Origin: Eutypa lata
Lineage: Eukaryota > Ascomycota > Sordariomycetes > Xylariales > Diatrypaceae
DNA length: 64,000 nucleotides
Reading direction: 5' to 3'
NCBI GenBank assembly: GCA_022661535.1
Contig: JAKULF010000004.1
Coordinates: 5,580,001 to 5,644,000, forward strand
Made by a program: the position numbers and the translations under genes. The notes below the pieces were generated by a model. The model saw only the letters and a program-made list of their open reading frames with translations, ran no database searches and was not told the DNA's origin. Positions 48,126 to 60,359 of the stretch are shown here, one piece after another. Within the stretch, counting starts at the first letter, position 1. Each line of letters begins with the position of its first letter.

Positions 48126-49736
48126 CTAGAATGAGGTAAAATAGGTATGCGTATCCAACGCAGAGGGTAGATTCCCAAAGTCAAGCAAGGTTTCATTCAT
48201 AGCCACTCCGGTTTTGGTTTCATCCGCTGCTGCTGCTGCTGCCTGCCGCAAGTCTTCCGCAGTCTCCGCCAGCGCCACCATGTCGTCAAGCTGCGCCTGC
48301 GGCACGTGTATGAGCCACTTCTCATCCATCAGATGCCGCAGCCTGCCAATCTGATGTGCCCTGTACGCTTCGGCCACGACCTGCTCCGGGACCGCCCCGA
48401 CGCTCGTCCTCGGCGCCGCCGAGAGGATCCGGTCCCGGCCGTGCACGATGCGGTGGTTGTCCCAGACGTAGAGGTCGCCGGGCCCGAGGGCGATCTGCAG
48501 GAGGTGCGTGGCGCGCCGCCCGATCTCCTGGAACGTGCAGAAGGCTTGGCGGGCCCGCGCGTCGTTGTACGCCTCGAAGGGGGCTACGATCGATGCCGAG
48601 TGGTGGTGGTGCGGGTGCGGGTGCGGGTGCCAGCGGAGCCTATCCGCTGATGTTCCCGATCCCATCATGGCGGGCGTTTCGATGGTTTCTTGGTATAGAT
48701 GGGGTTCGTACCAGGGAGCGACTCTTCCGATGGCTGTTGGTGTGTCGTGGAGATGCTTGATCAAACCCGGTTCTTCCTTTCGGAATGTGTCCATCACTGC
48801 TTGACACGAGACGAACGTGTCGATGCTATGTCCTTCTAACATGTATAGTCCCTGTATGCGGCTAGGTGATTGGTAATGAGACATGTCTGTGTGAGATTGA
48901 AGCAGTTGCGGGGTGTCGTAGTTGAGTAGAGTCTCGCCCTTCTTCGAGTCCTCTGCGTGATTTGATGCGATGTTAAAGGTCGTGTCGGGCTGGCGACGAA
49001 GGTGTGTAGATACGCTACCGAAAAGCTTCTTCAAGATGTGAGTGACGATGGCGTTGTCTCCTCTCCTCTCTCCTTCAACATTAGGCTGAGGTAGACCAAC
49101 GATTTTGATAATCCCCGGGGAGTCCTCAGGCAGGAGCATGCTGTATATCTTGGACAGCGCTGCCTGAGAAGGGGTACCTGCCTGGGCGACTATATCCCTA
49201 CACTGAATCTCGGGGATCACCAACTCAGGCGCTAGCCAGCCTCTGGGTTGGTGGTCAGATTGAAGCCCCCCAAGGGTTCCAGCCATGGCGTTAACGTAGG
49301 AGCGAAGCCAGATAGCGGGGAACTTCGCTGATTTGCCGTCATCCCATTGAACATATAAGCTAGCGCCGAGATCGTCTACACAAGGCTCAGCACTCCATGC
49401 TCGATTCCCTTCTTGAGTCCGAGTGAATACCTCGTTAGCGTTCTTGACGGGGCTGTTATCGACTTCAGCATCGTAGAGCCATTGCGAACGAAACATGTAC
49501 ACTCCATCACCAAACGTAAGCTCGACCAAAGTGCCCGCGGCCTGCACCTTTGCAGCATAGATAACTGCCGGACTATTCATCATAAGGGTTGACGTTTTGG
49601 GTCGATAGTCACCGCTGGGTACAAACGAACTGGTTATGTAACAAGGTGTGGGCCCCTGAAAGCGATGGATGGATATCAAGGGGCTCGGCGGGTGGTTTAG
49701 GGTATGAGGATTTAGTTGGAATTTAGATTCTGCCAT
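48126..49736 (-). CDS. Fe(II)/2-oxoglutarate dioxygenase, gamma-butyrobetaine hydroxylase-like (TauD/TfdA)
   Basis: Single-exon gene of 536 aa from the ATG at 49736. The N-terminal region (about 65-150) resembles the GBBH/trimethyllysine-dioxygenase N-terminal domain, ending in FPAIWLRSY; the C-terminal region is the TauD/TfdA double-stranded beta-helix. Iron ligands are visible: His282 and Asp284 (SHTDMSHY) and distal His432 (DNHRIVHGRDRI), with Arg443 as probable 2-oxoglutarate anchor. The cysteines that bind zinc in classical GBBH N-terminal domains are not in the expected places. A His-Pro/poly-His tract lies at 370-379. The reading frame extends to an ATG at 49838, and a TATATAAG at 49759-49766 raises the chance that translation begins lower, for example at 49583 (Met52). 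Carnitine-type or secondary-metabolite hydroxylation are both possible. Confidence 0.82.
   Translation of the reverse strand: MAESKFQLNPHTLNHPPSPLISIHRFQGPTPCYITSSFVPSGDYRPKTSTLMMNSPAVIYAAKVQAAGTLVELTFGDGVYMFRSQWLYDAEVDNSPVKNANEVFTRTQEGNRAWSAEPCVDDLGASLYVQWDDGKSAKFPAIWLRSYVNAMAGTLGGLQSDHQPRGWLAPELVIPEIQCRDIVAQAGTPSQAALSKIYSMLLPEDSPGIIKIVGLPQPNVEGERRGDNAIVTHILKKLFGSVSTHLRRQPDTTFNIASNHAEDSKKGETLLNYDTPQLLQSHTDMSHYQSPSRIQGLYMLEGHSIDTFVSCQAVMDTFRKEEPGLIKHLHDTPTAIGRVAPWYEPHLYQETIETPAMMGSGTSADRLRWHPHPHPHHHHSASIVAPFEAYNDARARQAFCTFQEIGRRATHLLQIALGPGDLYVWDNHRIVHGRDRILSAAPRTSVGAVPEQVVAEAYRAHQIGRLRHLMDEKWLIHVPQAQLDDMVALAETAEDLRQAAAAAADETKTGVAMNETLLDFGNLPSALDTHTYFTSF
48618..48632. repeat. GTGCGG minisatellite encoding a His-Pro tract
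   Basis: Tandem GGGTGC units inside the dioxygenase gene code, on the minus strand, for alternating His-Pro followed by His residues. It lies in a loop region between the metal ligands and may be polymorphic. Confidence 0.6.
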
Positions 49737-49838
49737 GTCTATTCGGGAATTACATTTACTTATATACACCGAAATGGCTGGGGTATAGACATAAAAGATG
49801 AGTTTAGAATGAATATGGACGTAGAAATCGTTAGGCAT

Positions 49839-50749
49839 GGAAAACTAGGCATTGGTTGCTCTGAGGGCAAGCTATATAACTAAACTAAGGCGACAAACCT
49901 CTGAATGACCTATTGACTTTAGTAAACAAGCAGTCAAACGTGTTTATCAATGGTGAGGCGGCTGGGTATATTGTTGGCATTGAGCTCCTAACCATCGTGT
50001 AGGCAGTCTAGGCAACACCTACAAACTCATAAACGAACTTTTTGACATCTAATTGTATAAGAGTAAGTATAACCGTTCCAAGGAAGCAGCTAAACCGATC
50101 ACCATTAGAATAGGGCAGAAGGTTCTATCAAAACCTACATATCACTTCCTATTATCCCAAGGCAATGAGTGGTCTAATTATCCCCAGATAACAACAAAGC
50201 ATCCCATCCTCATGCCTTCCAGGTTCTCACGCTCTCCCTTTAGAGTCCACTTAGTCTCATAATGCAGTCAAATCAAGACTGAGCTATGTAAAGGTGGGAG
50301 CTCTGCCACCTCAGGCCCATTAACTCCCCAGACTAGCTGAAACCCTTCATTCGAATATTCCATATAGAAGGTGCCTTCTAGTGTCTAAGTCAGTAATAGG
50401 TATTAAAGACTGATACTAAGGTTGGCCCCTATTCCATTAATTGTCTTTATGGATGGGTAGTTGCCGCATCAAACAGTTAAGTAAAACAACAATTATTGCC
50501 CTCCAAACCGGTATGAAAAGTAATCCACGACCTGCCCAATCTCAACCCAACATAAGTATGATTCATCTACAACTAACCACCCTACCTCCCATCTCGACAT
50601 CACCCAATGTTCACTTCAATTCCGTCCCTTGGGATATACAGCAGATTCTAAGTCTCCCTGCTCAGCCCCCCTCTACCCCTCCCTTGTTCCCAATGAGACA
50701 GAAACCTCTTTAACCTCGCTCATCACCAACAGATCTCACCCCCCTCCTC
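49839..50749. other. Gene-free stretch
   Basis: About 0.9 kb upstream of the dioxygenase gene and downstream of the unresolved hypothetical region. Short plus-strand frames at 50053-50262 and 50441-50713 have no recognisable features. Confidence 0.4.
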
Positions 50750-50992
50750 CTAATCACCCTTACGGAATAAAGTCGAATCATACGCCACGCCAACACACAT
50801 AACAGTCTCCTCTCCCATCTCCATCACAGCCTCACCCTCCTTGCACGCCTCCAGACGAACAGCGTCACGTGGGATTACCGTGATGGGCGAGCAGGCAGGC
50901 GCCGGGGAAAGGGGGGTCGCGGGATCCGGAACGGGTGCGTGGTCTCGCGGGTAAGTTTCTAGTTTTATTTCGTAGTTCGTGGTTGACAGAGG
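50750..50992 (-). CDS. Coding-like terminal exon of an unresolved gene
   Basis: An 80-codon open frame without its own start begins right after a good 3' splice site (CTGCTTTTAG) at 50993 and ends with TAG at 50750-50752. The translation has protein-like composition, running from PLSTTNYEIKLETYPRDHAP through a Pro-rich linker to IPRDAVRLEACKEGE and ending STLFRKGD. No domain is recognised. It is probably the last exon of a gene that begins further right, perhaps the one at 51348-51740, but I could not find a splice path without stops. It may belong to a pseudogene. Confidence 0.4.
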   Translation of the reverse strand, partial: PLSTTNYEIKLETYPRDHAPVPDPATPLSPAPACSPITVIPRDAVRLEACKEGEAVMEMGEETVMCVGVAYDSTLFRKGD

Positions 50993-51347
50993 CTAAAAGC
51001 AGACCCCCGAGCAGGTCGTCGTCGTTTATTGTCGAGCGTCAAGTGTTAGGATCGGATGTAAGGCATAGATAGAGCTTGAGGGACAGATCAAGGTCGTGGA
51101 AGTCTATGCTGGAGGTCTAGGTTATGTCTAATGTTTGGTTTATGTGCTTCTGTGAGGTGGGTGGGTGTGCTGGTGCTGGTGCTGCGGGGGAGGAGCTACG
51201 GCTGTGCATTGGTATTGGGACGGTTAAGGCGGGCGGCTGTGGAGGAGCGATGGAAGATTTCGCTGCTGCTGGCGGTATTGCTTATGGAACGAGAATTGGC
51301 TCGCGTCTCCATCATTATCTCCATCACCCCCTAGTCTACTCCCCCTA

Positions 51348-51740
51348 TTACCCCCTCACTCCCAAGTACACGCCACCATAGAGAACTTTACAAGAGCCCC
51401 GAAGCCTATTGCGAAGGGAGGATACTATAGGGCAGTAACGTTGGGAGGCAGGTTGCTCTTCCCGCCATTTCCAGGGACCGTCGTCGTCGTGGCGCAGGTA
51501 TTCAATGTTTTGCTCATTATGGATCTCGATGTTGCTGGCTCGACGCCCAGAGCACCATAGGCGCTCAACACATAGGTTGACAGCGTCGGCGATGTCGAGG
51601 GGATTTTCACCGTTTGCTATGGCTTGCATGGCAAGGAGTTGGGAAGGGATGGGTTGCCATGGTGAATGTGCGCTTGAGAAGGAGGGAACTATGGATATTC
51701 CGTATGGCTGGTATGACGCATAGAGTAGGTAGATATACAT
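51348..51740 (-). CDS. Hypothetical protein (partial model)
   Basis: Open frame of 130 codons from the ATG at 51740. The part from about residue 30 is coding-like: IPSQLLAMQAIANGENPLDIADAVNLC, VERLWCSG, and DDDGPWKWREEQPASQRY. No domain or signal peptide is recognised. The frame runs to a stop at 51348, but a donor-like GTGTAC about 20 nt before the stop could splice to an in-frame acceptor near 51330, adding a Ser/Arg-rich segment. An internal start at 51629 is possible. Together with the exon-like piece at 50750-50992 it may form one gene. Confidence 0.4.
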   Translation of the reverse strand: MYIYLLYASYQPYGISIVPSFSSAHSPWQPIPSQLLAMQAIANGENPLDIADAVNLCVERLWCSGRRASNIEIHNEQNIEYLRHDDDGPWKWREEQPASQRYCPIVSSLRNRLRGSCKVLYGGVYLGVRG

Positions 51741-52828
51741 CTAGCTGAACGGCCGATTCGAAGATCAAGTACTGATGGTCGACAGTAAAGAATACCATGA
51801 TCTTGGATGATAGGAGCAGAAACCAATACAAACAGGAATGGACTAACGAATTATTGAAATAGTGAAGGAGGTATTGCGGATTGCCGAAGGGGGTTATTCC
51901 TCGAGGAAGAGAGTGACGACTCAAGAAGGCGCGGGGAGAGAGAAGGAATGAATGCATCGTGTCAATATTAGTCTCGGTACTAATGTTCCAAGATGCGAAT
52001 ATCAGCCAGTGATCTCCTAGGGAAGAGAATGGCCGATTATGCTGTTAAGATCATCGTCACTTCATATAGCTAGTTACTACTGTAACATGTTCGACTATCC
52101 TGCTTTAAACTTGGCCAACAGACTCAAGGCACGGCCCATGTATTGGAAGGCCCGCTTGAGTGGGCAAGGGGGAGGGAGCGTTGGTTGTGGTGGGGGGTGC
52201 TCTCCTTATTGAAGTCATTGTAAACTTCTGTTCCAATAAACTAGACCGTGGCGGAGATGATAGACGGGGGCCTGCCTCTATGCCTTATGATACACCCTAA
52301 GGTTGAAGAGCTTTATGACGTAGTCGGCACCCTAGCGGGAGGCATGTATGAGCTGGTTAGAGCATCGACCTTTAAAGATACTAGGTAGCTAAATCAGTCC
52401 TACAGACTTGAGTTGATAGCACATGGCTGCGAGCGCCAAAGGCAGGGGGCGAGAAGAACAGGTCACAGGGAGACAGTCAATCGGATATAGAAGAAGAGCA
52501 ATTCCGAGCAATACAGAAATCAAATAGTCAGTTTAACTTAAAGCAACTCCTGTCAATTGAAGAAAACAACAAAGCTGTAGATTCCAAATAACACCGGGCC
52601 CATATGTATGCTCAGAACGTACCGCAACGATGCATTAAGAAGTACAGAACACCGGCATTGCTCATTCAAATCCATCCCTTCCCCTACCCCCCCCCCCCCG
52701 AACAACTGTTTCCGTTTCCTCGTATTCCATACAAGGCATTTGAGTGGTAAAAAGCTGGAGGGTATGTTGACCACAATGCCTTCATTTCTCTTTTCGTTAT
52801 ATGTATGGAGCTCGTCCCACCACACAAC
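51741..52828. other. Gene-free region between hypothetical gene and kinase 3' end
   Basis: About 1.1 kb without a supported gene. It contains a 13-nt poly-C run at 52687-52699 close to the kinase stop codon and a TATA-poor AT-rich segment; open frames here are short and featureless. Confidence 0.45.
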
Positions 52829-55429
52829 TTAGAACGCACCTCCGACACTAGCAGTGGGCTTATTGGCCCGGCGTCCTAATAATGTCGCACCATCTAGGCT
52901 GAGCTCGAATGCACCCTTCTGCTTATTGCGGTCTCTAACCTGCTGTCGGGCAGCTTGGGTGATAGCGGCGCTATGTTGGCCATAGCCCTTATTATCCACT
53001 TGTGTTCGCTCTCGTTCTCGACCACGATCCTGATCCTTACCCAGGTGGGTCTTTCTCATTGTCTGCTCGAGTTGTTGGGCCTCTGACTTATGTGAGTAGT
53101 TGGCGTCCTGCTCATCGCTAGACTCTTCTTCGTCAAGGTTGGTAAGGCGAGATGGTGTGGTTCCTTTTGAGCCGATTGCCTTCCGACGTTTGGCCTCTTC
53201 CTCTTGTCGATGTACAGAGTAACCCACATCAAAGATTTCTCGCAAATTGACAGCGCCAGGTGATCGGAAATCCATCTGTCTACCACCATCAACGAACCGT
53301 GACGGATCGAAGGGTCTTAGAGTATCGGGCGTCTGTTTCTTCTCCTCCCGAGGCGTAGGACCAGGAGCTTGGATCCAAGGGTGGTCTAAGAATTCATTAA
53401 TGGAATAGCGTTTATCGGGATCGACTGTGAGCAAGTGACCAATTAGGTCTTGCGCAGATTTCGATATATCATCCCACCACGGCGACAGGAAGGTAAAGTG
53501 GCCCTTAGCAACTTTCTCAGTGAGAACCTCGATGCTCTCGTCGTAAAATGGAGGGAAACCACATAACAGCGTATAAAGGACACAACCTAAAGCCCACATG
53601 TCGACTGACTTCGAGTATCGCTCATCCTTGACGATTTCTGGCGCTGTGTATCCGACAGTACCACATGGCGTCATCGTCGAGTTCTCCCACACGATTTTCG
53701 ACAAGCCGAAATCTGCAATCTTGATCTGGCCGATGCCTCCAGCACCAACCCCAGGAACAAATTCTCCTTCATCGACCTTATCCTCATCTCCAGGCTGTTT
53801 CGGCTTCGGCTGCTTCGAGGGCACAAACGGAATCGGACAGAACAGAATATTTTCCGGTTTGATATCACTGTTGATAGGGCTGTCAGTCTACACTGATTCA
53901 TCACACCAAACTCATATTGAATTCATATTGATCAAGGTGCTTTCCATCGATCAAGTCGATTTCTATGCAAAGGGTATTGTGTTAGTGGGTTGTACACTTA
54001 CCGATGTACCACACCCTTCTCTTCGTGGAGGTACTGTAATGCTTTCGCGACTTGCACGATCACATGTCTAGAAAGATCTTCACTAAAGTACGTGAGACGG
54101 ACGATTTGGTGGAACAGCTCCCCGCCAGGTGCCAGTTCCAGGATGATGTAGTAATACTGCCGTGACTCGGAAAAGTCAACGAGCTTGATAATATTCGGGT
54201 GGTCAATCTGGCGCATGATCTGCACCTCTTTTAAGATGTTGGCCCGCTATTATGCATGTCAGTTTCCTACATCTCTAATGGCTGGAGCAGGTTTCGCCCA
54301 GCATTCGCGGTGGAAATGACGGCGCAGGACAGAGAGATAGAGATATAGATCGATAACAGTGAAAAAGATGTAGTAGTGAAATCTGACAAAAGAAAAAGAA
54401 TTTGATCGCACCTCTGCTGCCTTCGGAACTTTCTTGAAGTCCGGATGTAAATGCTTGTCGCCCTATGGTACGACTCCAGCGTTGGTAAAGGAGACAAGAT
54501 AACAAGCCTTTAGGCCTCGAAAAATAAAAACTCCAGAAGAAAAGAACTCTTGGGTCGGTGACCGCTAGCACAACTCACCTGCATATTATTCATTTCAAAT
54601 TTCCGGACAACTTTAATAGCGACCTCTCCAGCACCGCCGGTGAGATCCTTCGCCCGATAGACATTGCTAAACGCGCCGTCGCCCATCTTTTCTAAAAGCT
54701 CCCATCTCTCAAGGCCAGGGTACTTGGGAAATTTGCCCTTACTCTCGTTTTCTTCGGCCACGAGCTTAGCGAGTTCCTCAGCTTTCCGAGATTTTGACGA
54801 TCCTACGCTCTGGTCGGCTTCGGCATGGTGTGCAGCGACACCATCTGCTTGCGCAGCACGATTCTGGTTATTTCCAGGCTGTACAGAGTAGGCCTCGGGC
54901 ACTGGGGGGTGGCCGGTACCTGCTACAGCACCTGCCGGCTCTGTAGGTTGAGCCATCACCTTCTGTGGTTGCGCAACTGTCTGTGGAGGAGAGATTTCAT
55001 GCTTCTTTGGAGATTCGTCGTAGTTGGTCCTGGCTTGCTTGCCTATTTGGAGTAAATGATGTCAGCAGACAAGGGGCATTCAAAACTAAATAATTGAGCG
55101 AAGTGGGTGATGGATGGTGGATGGTGGGTGGTGGGTGATAGGGATAGGTGATAGGTGGTAGTTGTTAGGTGGTAGTCAGGTTATGGTGATTAGTCAAAAA
55201 TGACCACCAAAACGTGATCAAGATAACGAAGGGCAACGGGATTGATTGATTGGCAAAGTGGTTGAAACAAGAATGGCTAGAAGAATAGAAAAAGATACAG
55301 GTAATGCAATTAATCTAAAAGTGAATGATTCAACGAATAAACAAGAGGAGGGAAACTACACTCCCACGTACCATGTCGGATGAAGTTCTTTAATTGCTGA
55401 ATTGTCGACATTTTCCCTTCAGACGTCAT
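52829..55429 (-). CDS. Serine/threonine protein kinase, CAMK group, RCK2/Srk1-like
   Basis: Five exons (55429-55372, 55042-54579, 54462-54412, 54246-54002 and 53867-52829) encode 618 aa; introns are 329, 116, 165 and 134 nt. Seen: a conserved-looking N-terminus (STIQQLKNFIRHGKQAR), a glycine loop MGDGAFSNVY (139-148), VAIKV with Lys163, the catalytic loop HRDIKPEN (272-279), an insert of about 45 residues, DFGLS (325-329), and TMTPCGTVGYTAPE as activation segment. After the kinase domain comes a charged C-terminal tail with an Arg/Glu-rich coiled region. The layout and insert resemble fungal RCK2/Srk1 kinases, which act below the stress MAP kinase Hog1/Sty1 and slow translation or the cell cycle under stress. 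The subfamily is my reading; other CAMK kinases are possible. All catalytic residues are present. Confidence 0.9.
55120..55180. repeat. Degenerate GGTGGAT/GGTGATA minisatellite in the kinase first intron
   Basis: Imperfect 7-10 nt units (GGATGGTGGATGGTGGGTGGTGGG, then AGGTGATAGG) lie inside the long first intron of the kinase gene. On the coding strand it is a CCACC/ATCACC pyrimidine-rich tract upstream of the acceptor. Confidence 0.6.
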
Positions 55430-58400
55430 TCGTTGAGGGATACCTCTGGTCGTCCTCCACCAGCAGGAGTAGCAACTCGAAACACACGGACAAAAAGGTA
55501 TTTATAGCTATAAGCTATGAGGCAGGATCGAAGTAGACAAGTACAGAGGGGTATGTGCGTATTTGCGTAGATGCGTAGGTGCGTATGTGCGTCACTTAAC
55601 AACTAAATTTTTAGAAAAGTAGTTCAAGTTAAAAAGAATAAAAAATAGAAGAGTGAGTTCGGGTGACCCGTTTGCTTGCTTCAAGTCTATGGTAATGTAA
55701 TGGAGTAATGCGGTAATAGGTAGTACTTCATCAAAGGCTCTGGCAATCAATGACCGAATGATACCGGCAGCTAATCTTTTCCCTTTCCACCTTTTATCAT
55801 TTATTACACAAGAACCAGGCTGAGGTAAGTATTGGTGGGTGCTGCGCTGATGAATGATGCGGATTGATGCAGCTTTTGCGTTTGCTCTCTTGCTCTATTT
55901 CTAGAAGTTGATGAGGCAGGTAGGTTTATTCGAATAACCCAGATCGGTTCGGGAGAGGAAGTTAGTTATCAATGAACAGGAACACTGCACTACAATTGCG
56001 ATTGCGATTCGATGCAACTGAACCAGAAGGTATTATCCTGTTGGAAAGGAAGCGTCGGTTAGTGGTGATGATGATGGTGGTGGTAGTAGCGGTTGACTAA
56101 GAAAATCGTTGCAGGATCGGGAGGGGACTGCAGAAGCCAAATAGTAGGCAGGGCACAAAGTTCAGTGCGGCGGGATGAGTGAAAAGAAATTTGGGGAAGT
56201 GGATTGGGCCAACTTTCAAATTTCAGGGTTGTTCCGAGGATTATTAGAGACAGAAAAAGATGGGAGATTATACCGGACCTGAGCACATGTGGTGACGAAA
56301 CTTTTCTAGCCACTTGCAACTTTGGCTAGGTCTAGGTAGGTACATTAAATGTTAGTTCCCAGTGGTTCCCAATGCTCACATTACGCTATAGATCCTAGCT
56401 GGGTTAGGCGGCAGTTTATCGACTTTAGTGCGCCTTTGTAACCGAGATAGTGTGTAATACCTATGATGTAGTTACCCTAGATTAAGTACTTGCCTTACAT
56501 GTGTAGAACCTGGAAACAAAGACTTCAAAATCAGATTGTAAAAATATACAAGCGTTGCATGAATGCCTACAATATTGTATTATATGTATCATTCTATCTG
56601 AAACTACAAAAGAGACAAGAAACGCCGTCAGTTTTTCTTTCTATCTCGTGCCAGGCGCAATAGCCAATAGGTGAATCAACACTAATAGGATGATTAAATA
56701 CCTACAATGGATGACTAAAATGAATAGCGCATGTGTGTGTGCCTTGGGCGGCGATAATTATCAAGAACAAGAAAATGTAAGCAAGGGTGGTTTTTTTGTT
56801 TACTCGCGAAGGTACCTATAACTACATGTGTGAGCACTCCCAGATGCAGGGTCGGGCTGACAGCTTTTTACTCAATCAGGATCCAAAACGGACAAAGTAA
56901 CGAATCAGGATGACGTAGTCTAGGTGCTGCAAAACCTTGAAGGAACACATAAAGCTGTCTTTTTTTTCTTTCAATGTAGGAGGCAAGGGGTGATAGGATG
57001 AAGCAGACAGACTGGCTGAATCAACTTACCCAGTTAAGCATGTTAGGCACATCGAGACCCAGATAGATGGCATCTTTATTTCTCTATATGTAGGTGCTTG
57101 ATCCCCGATGCGGCTCATCTCTTATTACATGCCTACCAAGATAGCAGCAAGTTATACATACCTTGATACCATCCAGCCTATATACTACTGCACGGGTGGT
57201 CGGGTTACATCATTATCCTCGATCAAAGAATGCCGCAGGTGCATGCGTGTGTGCCATGGCGCATCGTGGCGCATTCTGCCGCTTGTGGATGCAAGCCCGG
57301 GGGCGGAACAGGCCATGAACAATCAGATCTGAGCCAAGGCTTGGAACTTGACATCAGATGAAAACGACATAATAACTATCAGAAATATATAGGAATGTGA
57401 GCGGCCTATAACTACGGTTAGGTATAGTTAGTATTACCCTTCGTACCTAGGCAAAATTTTAAGCCGCTGCTCTCCTGCAACAAAATGACGATGTTTTTTT
57501 AAGCAAACCGGCTGGCTGCCTTAACCAAGCTGCCAAGCAATTAATCCTAAACGTTCGACGCGTACCTGCTGTATTCCATCATCCGCAGTTAACTAACTAC
57601 CAGGTTACCTACATATACATACAGACATATCTCTCATTTTCTGTACATCCTAAATATATATCCCAACGTCAAGAGGCAGGACAAAGTGGGGGATATGCAA
57701 ATACTATAGGCTATTATATGTCTTATCTCTGCAAACATCGCACATCTTTGCTGCACAGCGCCTATCTAGCATCATCTGTTCCGATGTCCCTAGGCGGCCG
57801 GCGCCAATGCACACATGGGTGACATGGAAGTTAAGAGTAATATAATGTATGTATGTATGTAGGTAGGGTAGCGATAATTTTCAAAGTACATACAGCAACA
57901 ACAACACTAGAACAATTTGATGGGCCAGGGTTCCGACCTGATAAGCGCCATTGTCGAGATTTGTTATATGCCGTCATGCAATTGATTGGAAATGCGAAAA
58001 GAAGAAGAAAATGCCATGGCTTGCATCTCTGAGACTTGTGTGTGTCACTACTGTTTCTTCAAGTAACTGCCTCCGTACATACAGAGCTCTGTATGTATGT
58101 ACATACATCGCTACCAGCCTACCAGCCTACCATCAGTACCAGTGCTGCAAGGTTAAGCGATATGTACCTCTTTGAATTGGTGGGGCATTCCGAGATAGTG
58201 AAGAATGACGTATAGGGTGGCGTCATAACCCACCAAGCCTAGCGTGTTGCCCACTAACGGCCGTCAAAAACCAAATACGATCGCTTGCGTCCCTAAGAGC
58301 GGCTGTGTGTATGGCCGACCGTTGTAGTACTCATGCAGGACTAGTTAACGATATCTACCAAAGAAACCCCCTTTCCCCCTTTTCCAGTGCTACAGACCTG

Positions 58401-60359
58401 CAGACTTATATGTATGGCTGAAAGACGCTCAAGATATTTAATCGTACATATAGGCAGATAGTAGTCAGATAGTACGAAGTATACTAGGTCGTTCTGATCG
58501 CGTTTATTTATGGAGCGTTCAGCCGCCCCAAATTACATACTCCCCTGCTGAAGCGCTCTTAGCTTAAGAAGAGAGGGGACAAAAAGTCCTAGTAGATCAT
58601 GCCACTTCAGGTTCAACTATTAACTTTCAATATTCTGACACTCAGGTCAAGCGGTATACCTGTGAATTAAGCGAAATCCCTTATCTTCGGCTGAATGTCC
58701 TTGAATGTATATAAAAAGCTTCGTGTGCCCCCAACCTTGAACATTGCATTTGCGGAAGCTCATATATACACCGACGACATCTTATGGACGACATCCCTCC
58801 CAGGCGCTGGGGTCTCTGGAAGGTGATTGGCTAGCTCGGTCGATGGCGCCAAGAGAACGGGATCATTGATGTCATGTGAGATGTCATTGGTAATCTTGAT
58901 GCGACTCACACTCCATCTACGGAACCTGGGGGTGGTGATTCATTCGATCAGTCCATGCGGTTGGGCTCTAGATCGGAGGAGCTGATAAGTTGAAGGAGCT
59001 GATGAGGTTTCCCCTAATAATGCACCGTGTTCCTCTTTCGTCGCGTATCCTCCGTGAGCAGCCAGTATATTGTTGATCTTAATTCAAGAATGTCATCACC
59101 TGCTTATTTGGCGAACATCTACGAGCACGTTTTGCAGACCCGTCTCCCGCGATCGCTTCCTGCCCTGCTTTATTACATCTCATGGAAATTATATTATGCT
59201 GGGAATATGAATTACATAGATGATGCATATCACACTACATGCATCCAGGTTGTTTTTTTAAAGCTCTCTAACTAGGAGATAAAGCTCCTTCGGGCAGGAG
59301 GGGGAGGGCTAGAACCATACCCAGAATCTACGTACTCCATTCAGAGGACCGATCCAGCCAACCAAGCCAACCATCATCATGTACGTACAATGTTGTTCTG
59401 CAGAGGCTGCGGGGTTTATTATTCAATATCACGCCCGACCTAATGAAACCCGTTACTAATAGCCATCGGCACGTGATTCCCAAGATTCCAACTATACGGC
59501 CGGAGATCTATAGGTAATCTGAATATGCGCAAGAAAATCTTGGATATTGGGCTAGATATTATAAGAAAACGCCCCACGGGCAAGCCAGCCGTTCACTTAC
59601 TAACCTGTCCACATATTCTTAACCTCTTATTCCTCCATCTACTTAATCTCTACCTCTAAAAGATACCTAGGGAATAGTGGTAGGCAATTTTCAATTTTAC
59701 ATAGCATTCTCTTCGTACTCTCATATACGTCATAGCTTATGACGTAATATCCCATCTGAGTTTGGACCCTGAATCTTATAGTAGAAGTACGAAGTACAAA
59801 ATAGGTACTTAGGTACGTAGGTAATTAAACTGAAAGAGAAAAAAAAAGCCGATCACACGTAATTTCCGCGTTCTCGGCCGGGCCCACACGATACGGTACA
59901 AAGTCCCGGAGTCTACGGCTGTATTAAGAATGGCGCAACATTAAATTAATTCGAAAAATCAACGAAAAATCTTGGATACGACGACCTCATTCTTGGATAT
60001 CAGTATCACGAAACAAGGCCATGAATTAGCATACCAAGCATTTTATAATTACGTCGCAGTTGAATAGGAGACTCTGCTTATCAATCTGAGTGACTAGGAC
60101 TGGCTACCTGTCTAGAGACAAGTCTGGGCCCTGGTGCTGCTGTCTATAGGGGGCTTGGATCACAGGGTAATTAAATGATGCATGATCGCACCGGAATAGC
60201 TACACTCTTTTGACCCCTAGACGTCCGCTTCGGTAGAGACGGACAATGGATACGATAGTAGCAGCTACAAGAAAAAAAAGCAGGTCGTGAGGAGTCATCG
60301 AGGTGGGAGGTAAACTATTAAGACACGGAATTAAGATTGAAATTGTCACGTCTCCCCAT

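Noticed and set aside
54463..54578. Kinase intron sharing GTGAGTTGT and AGTTCTTTTCT with the introner-like introns
   Set aside because: Only short pyrimidine-rich words match and the diagnostic 3' block is absent, so homology is not supported.
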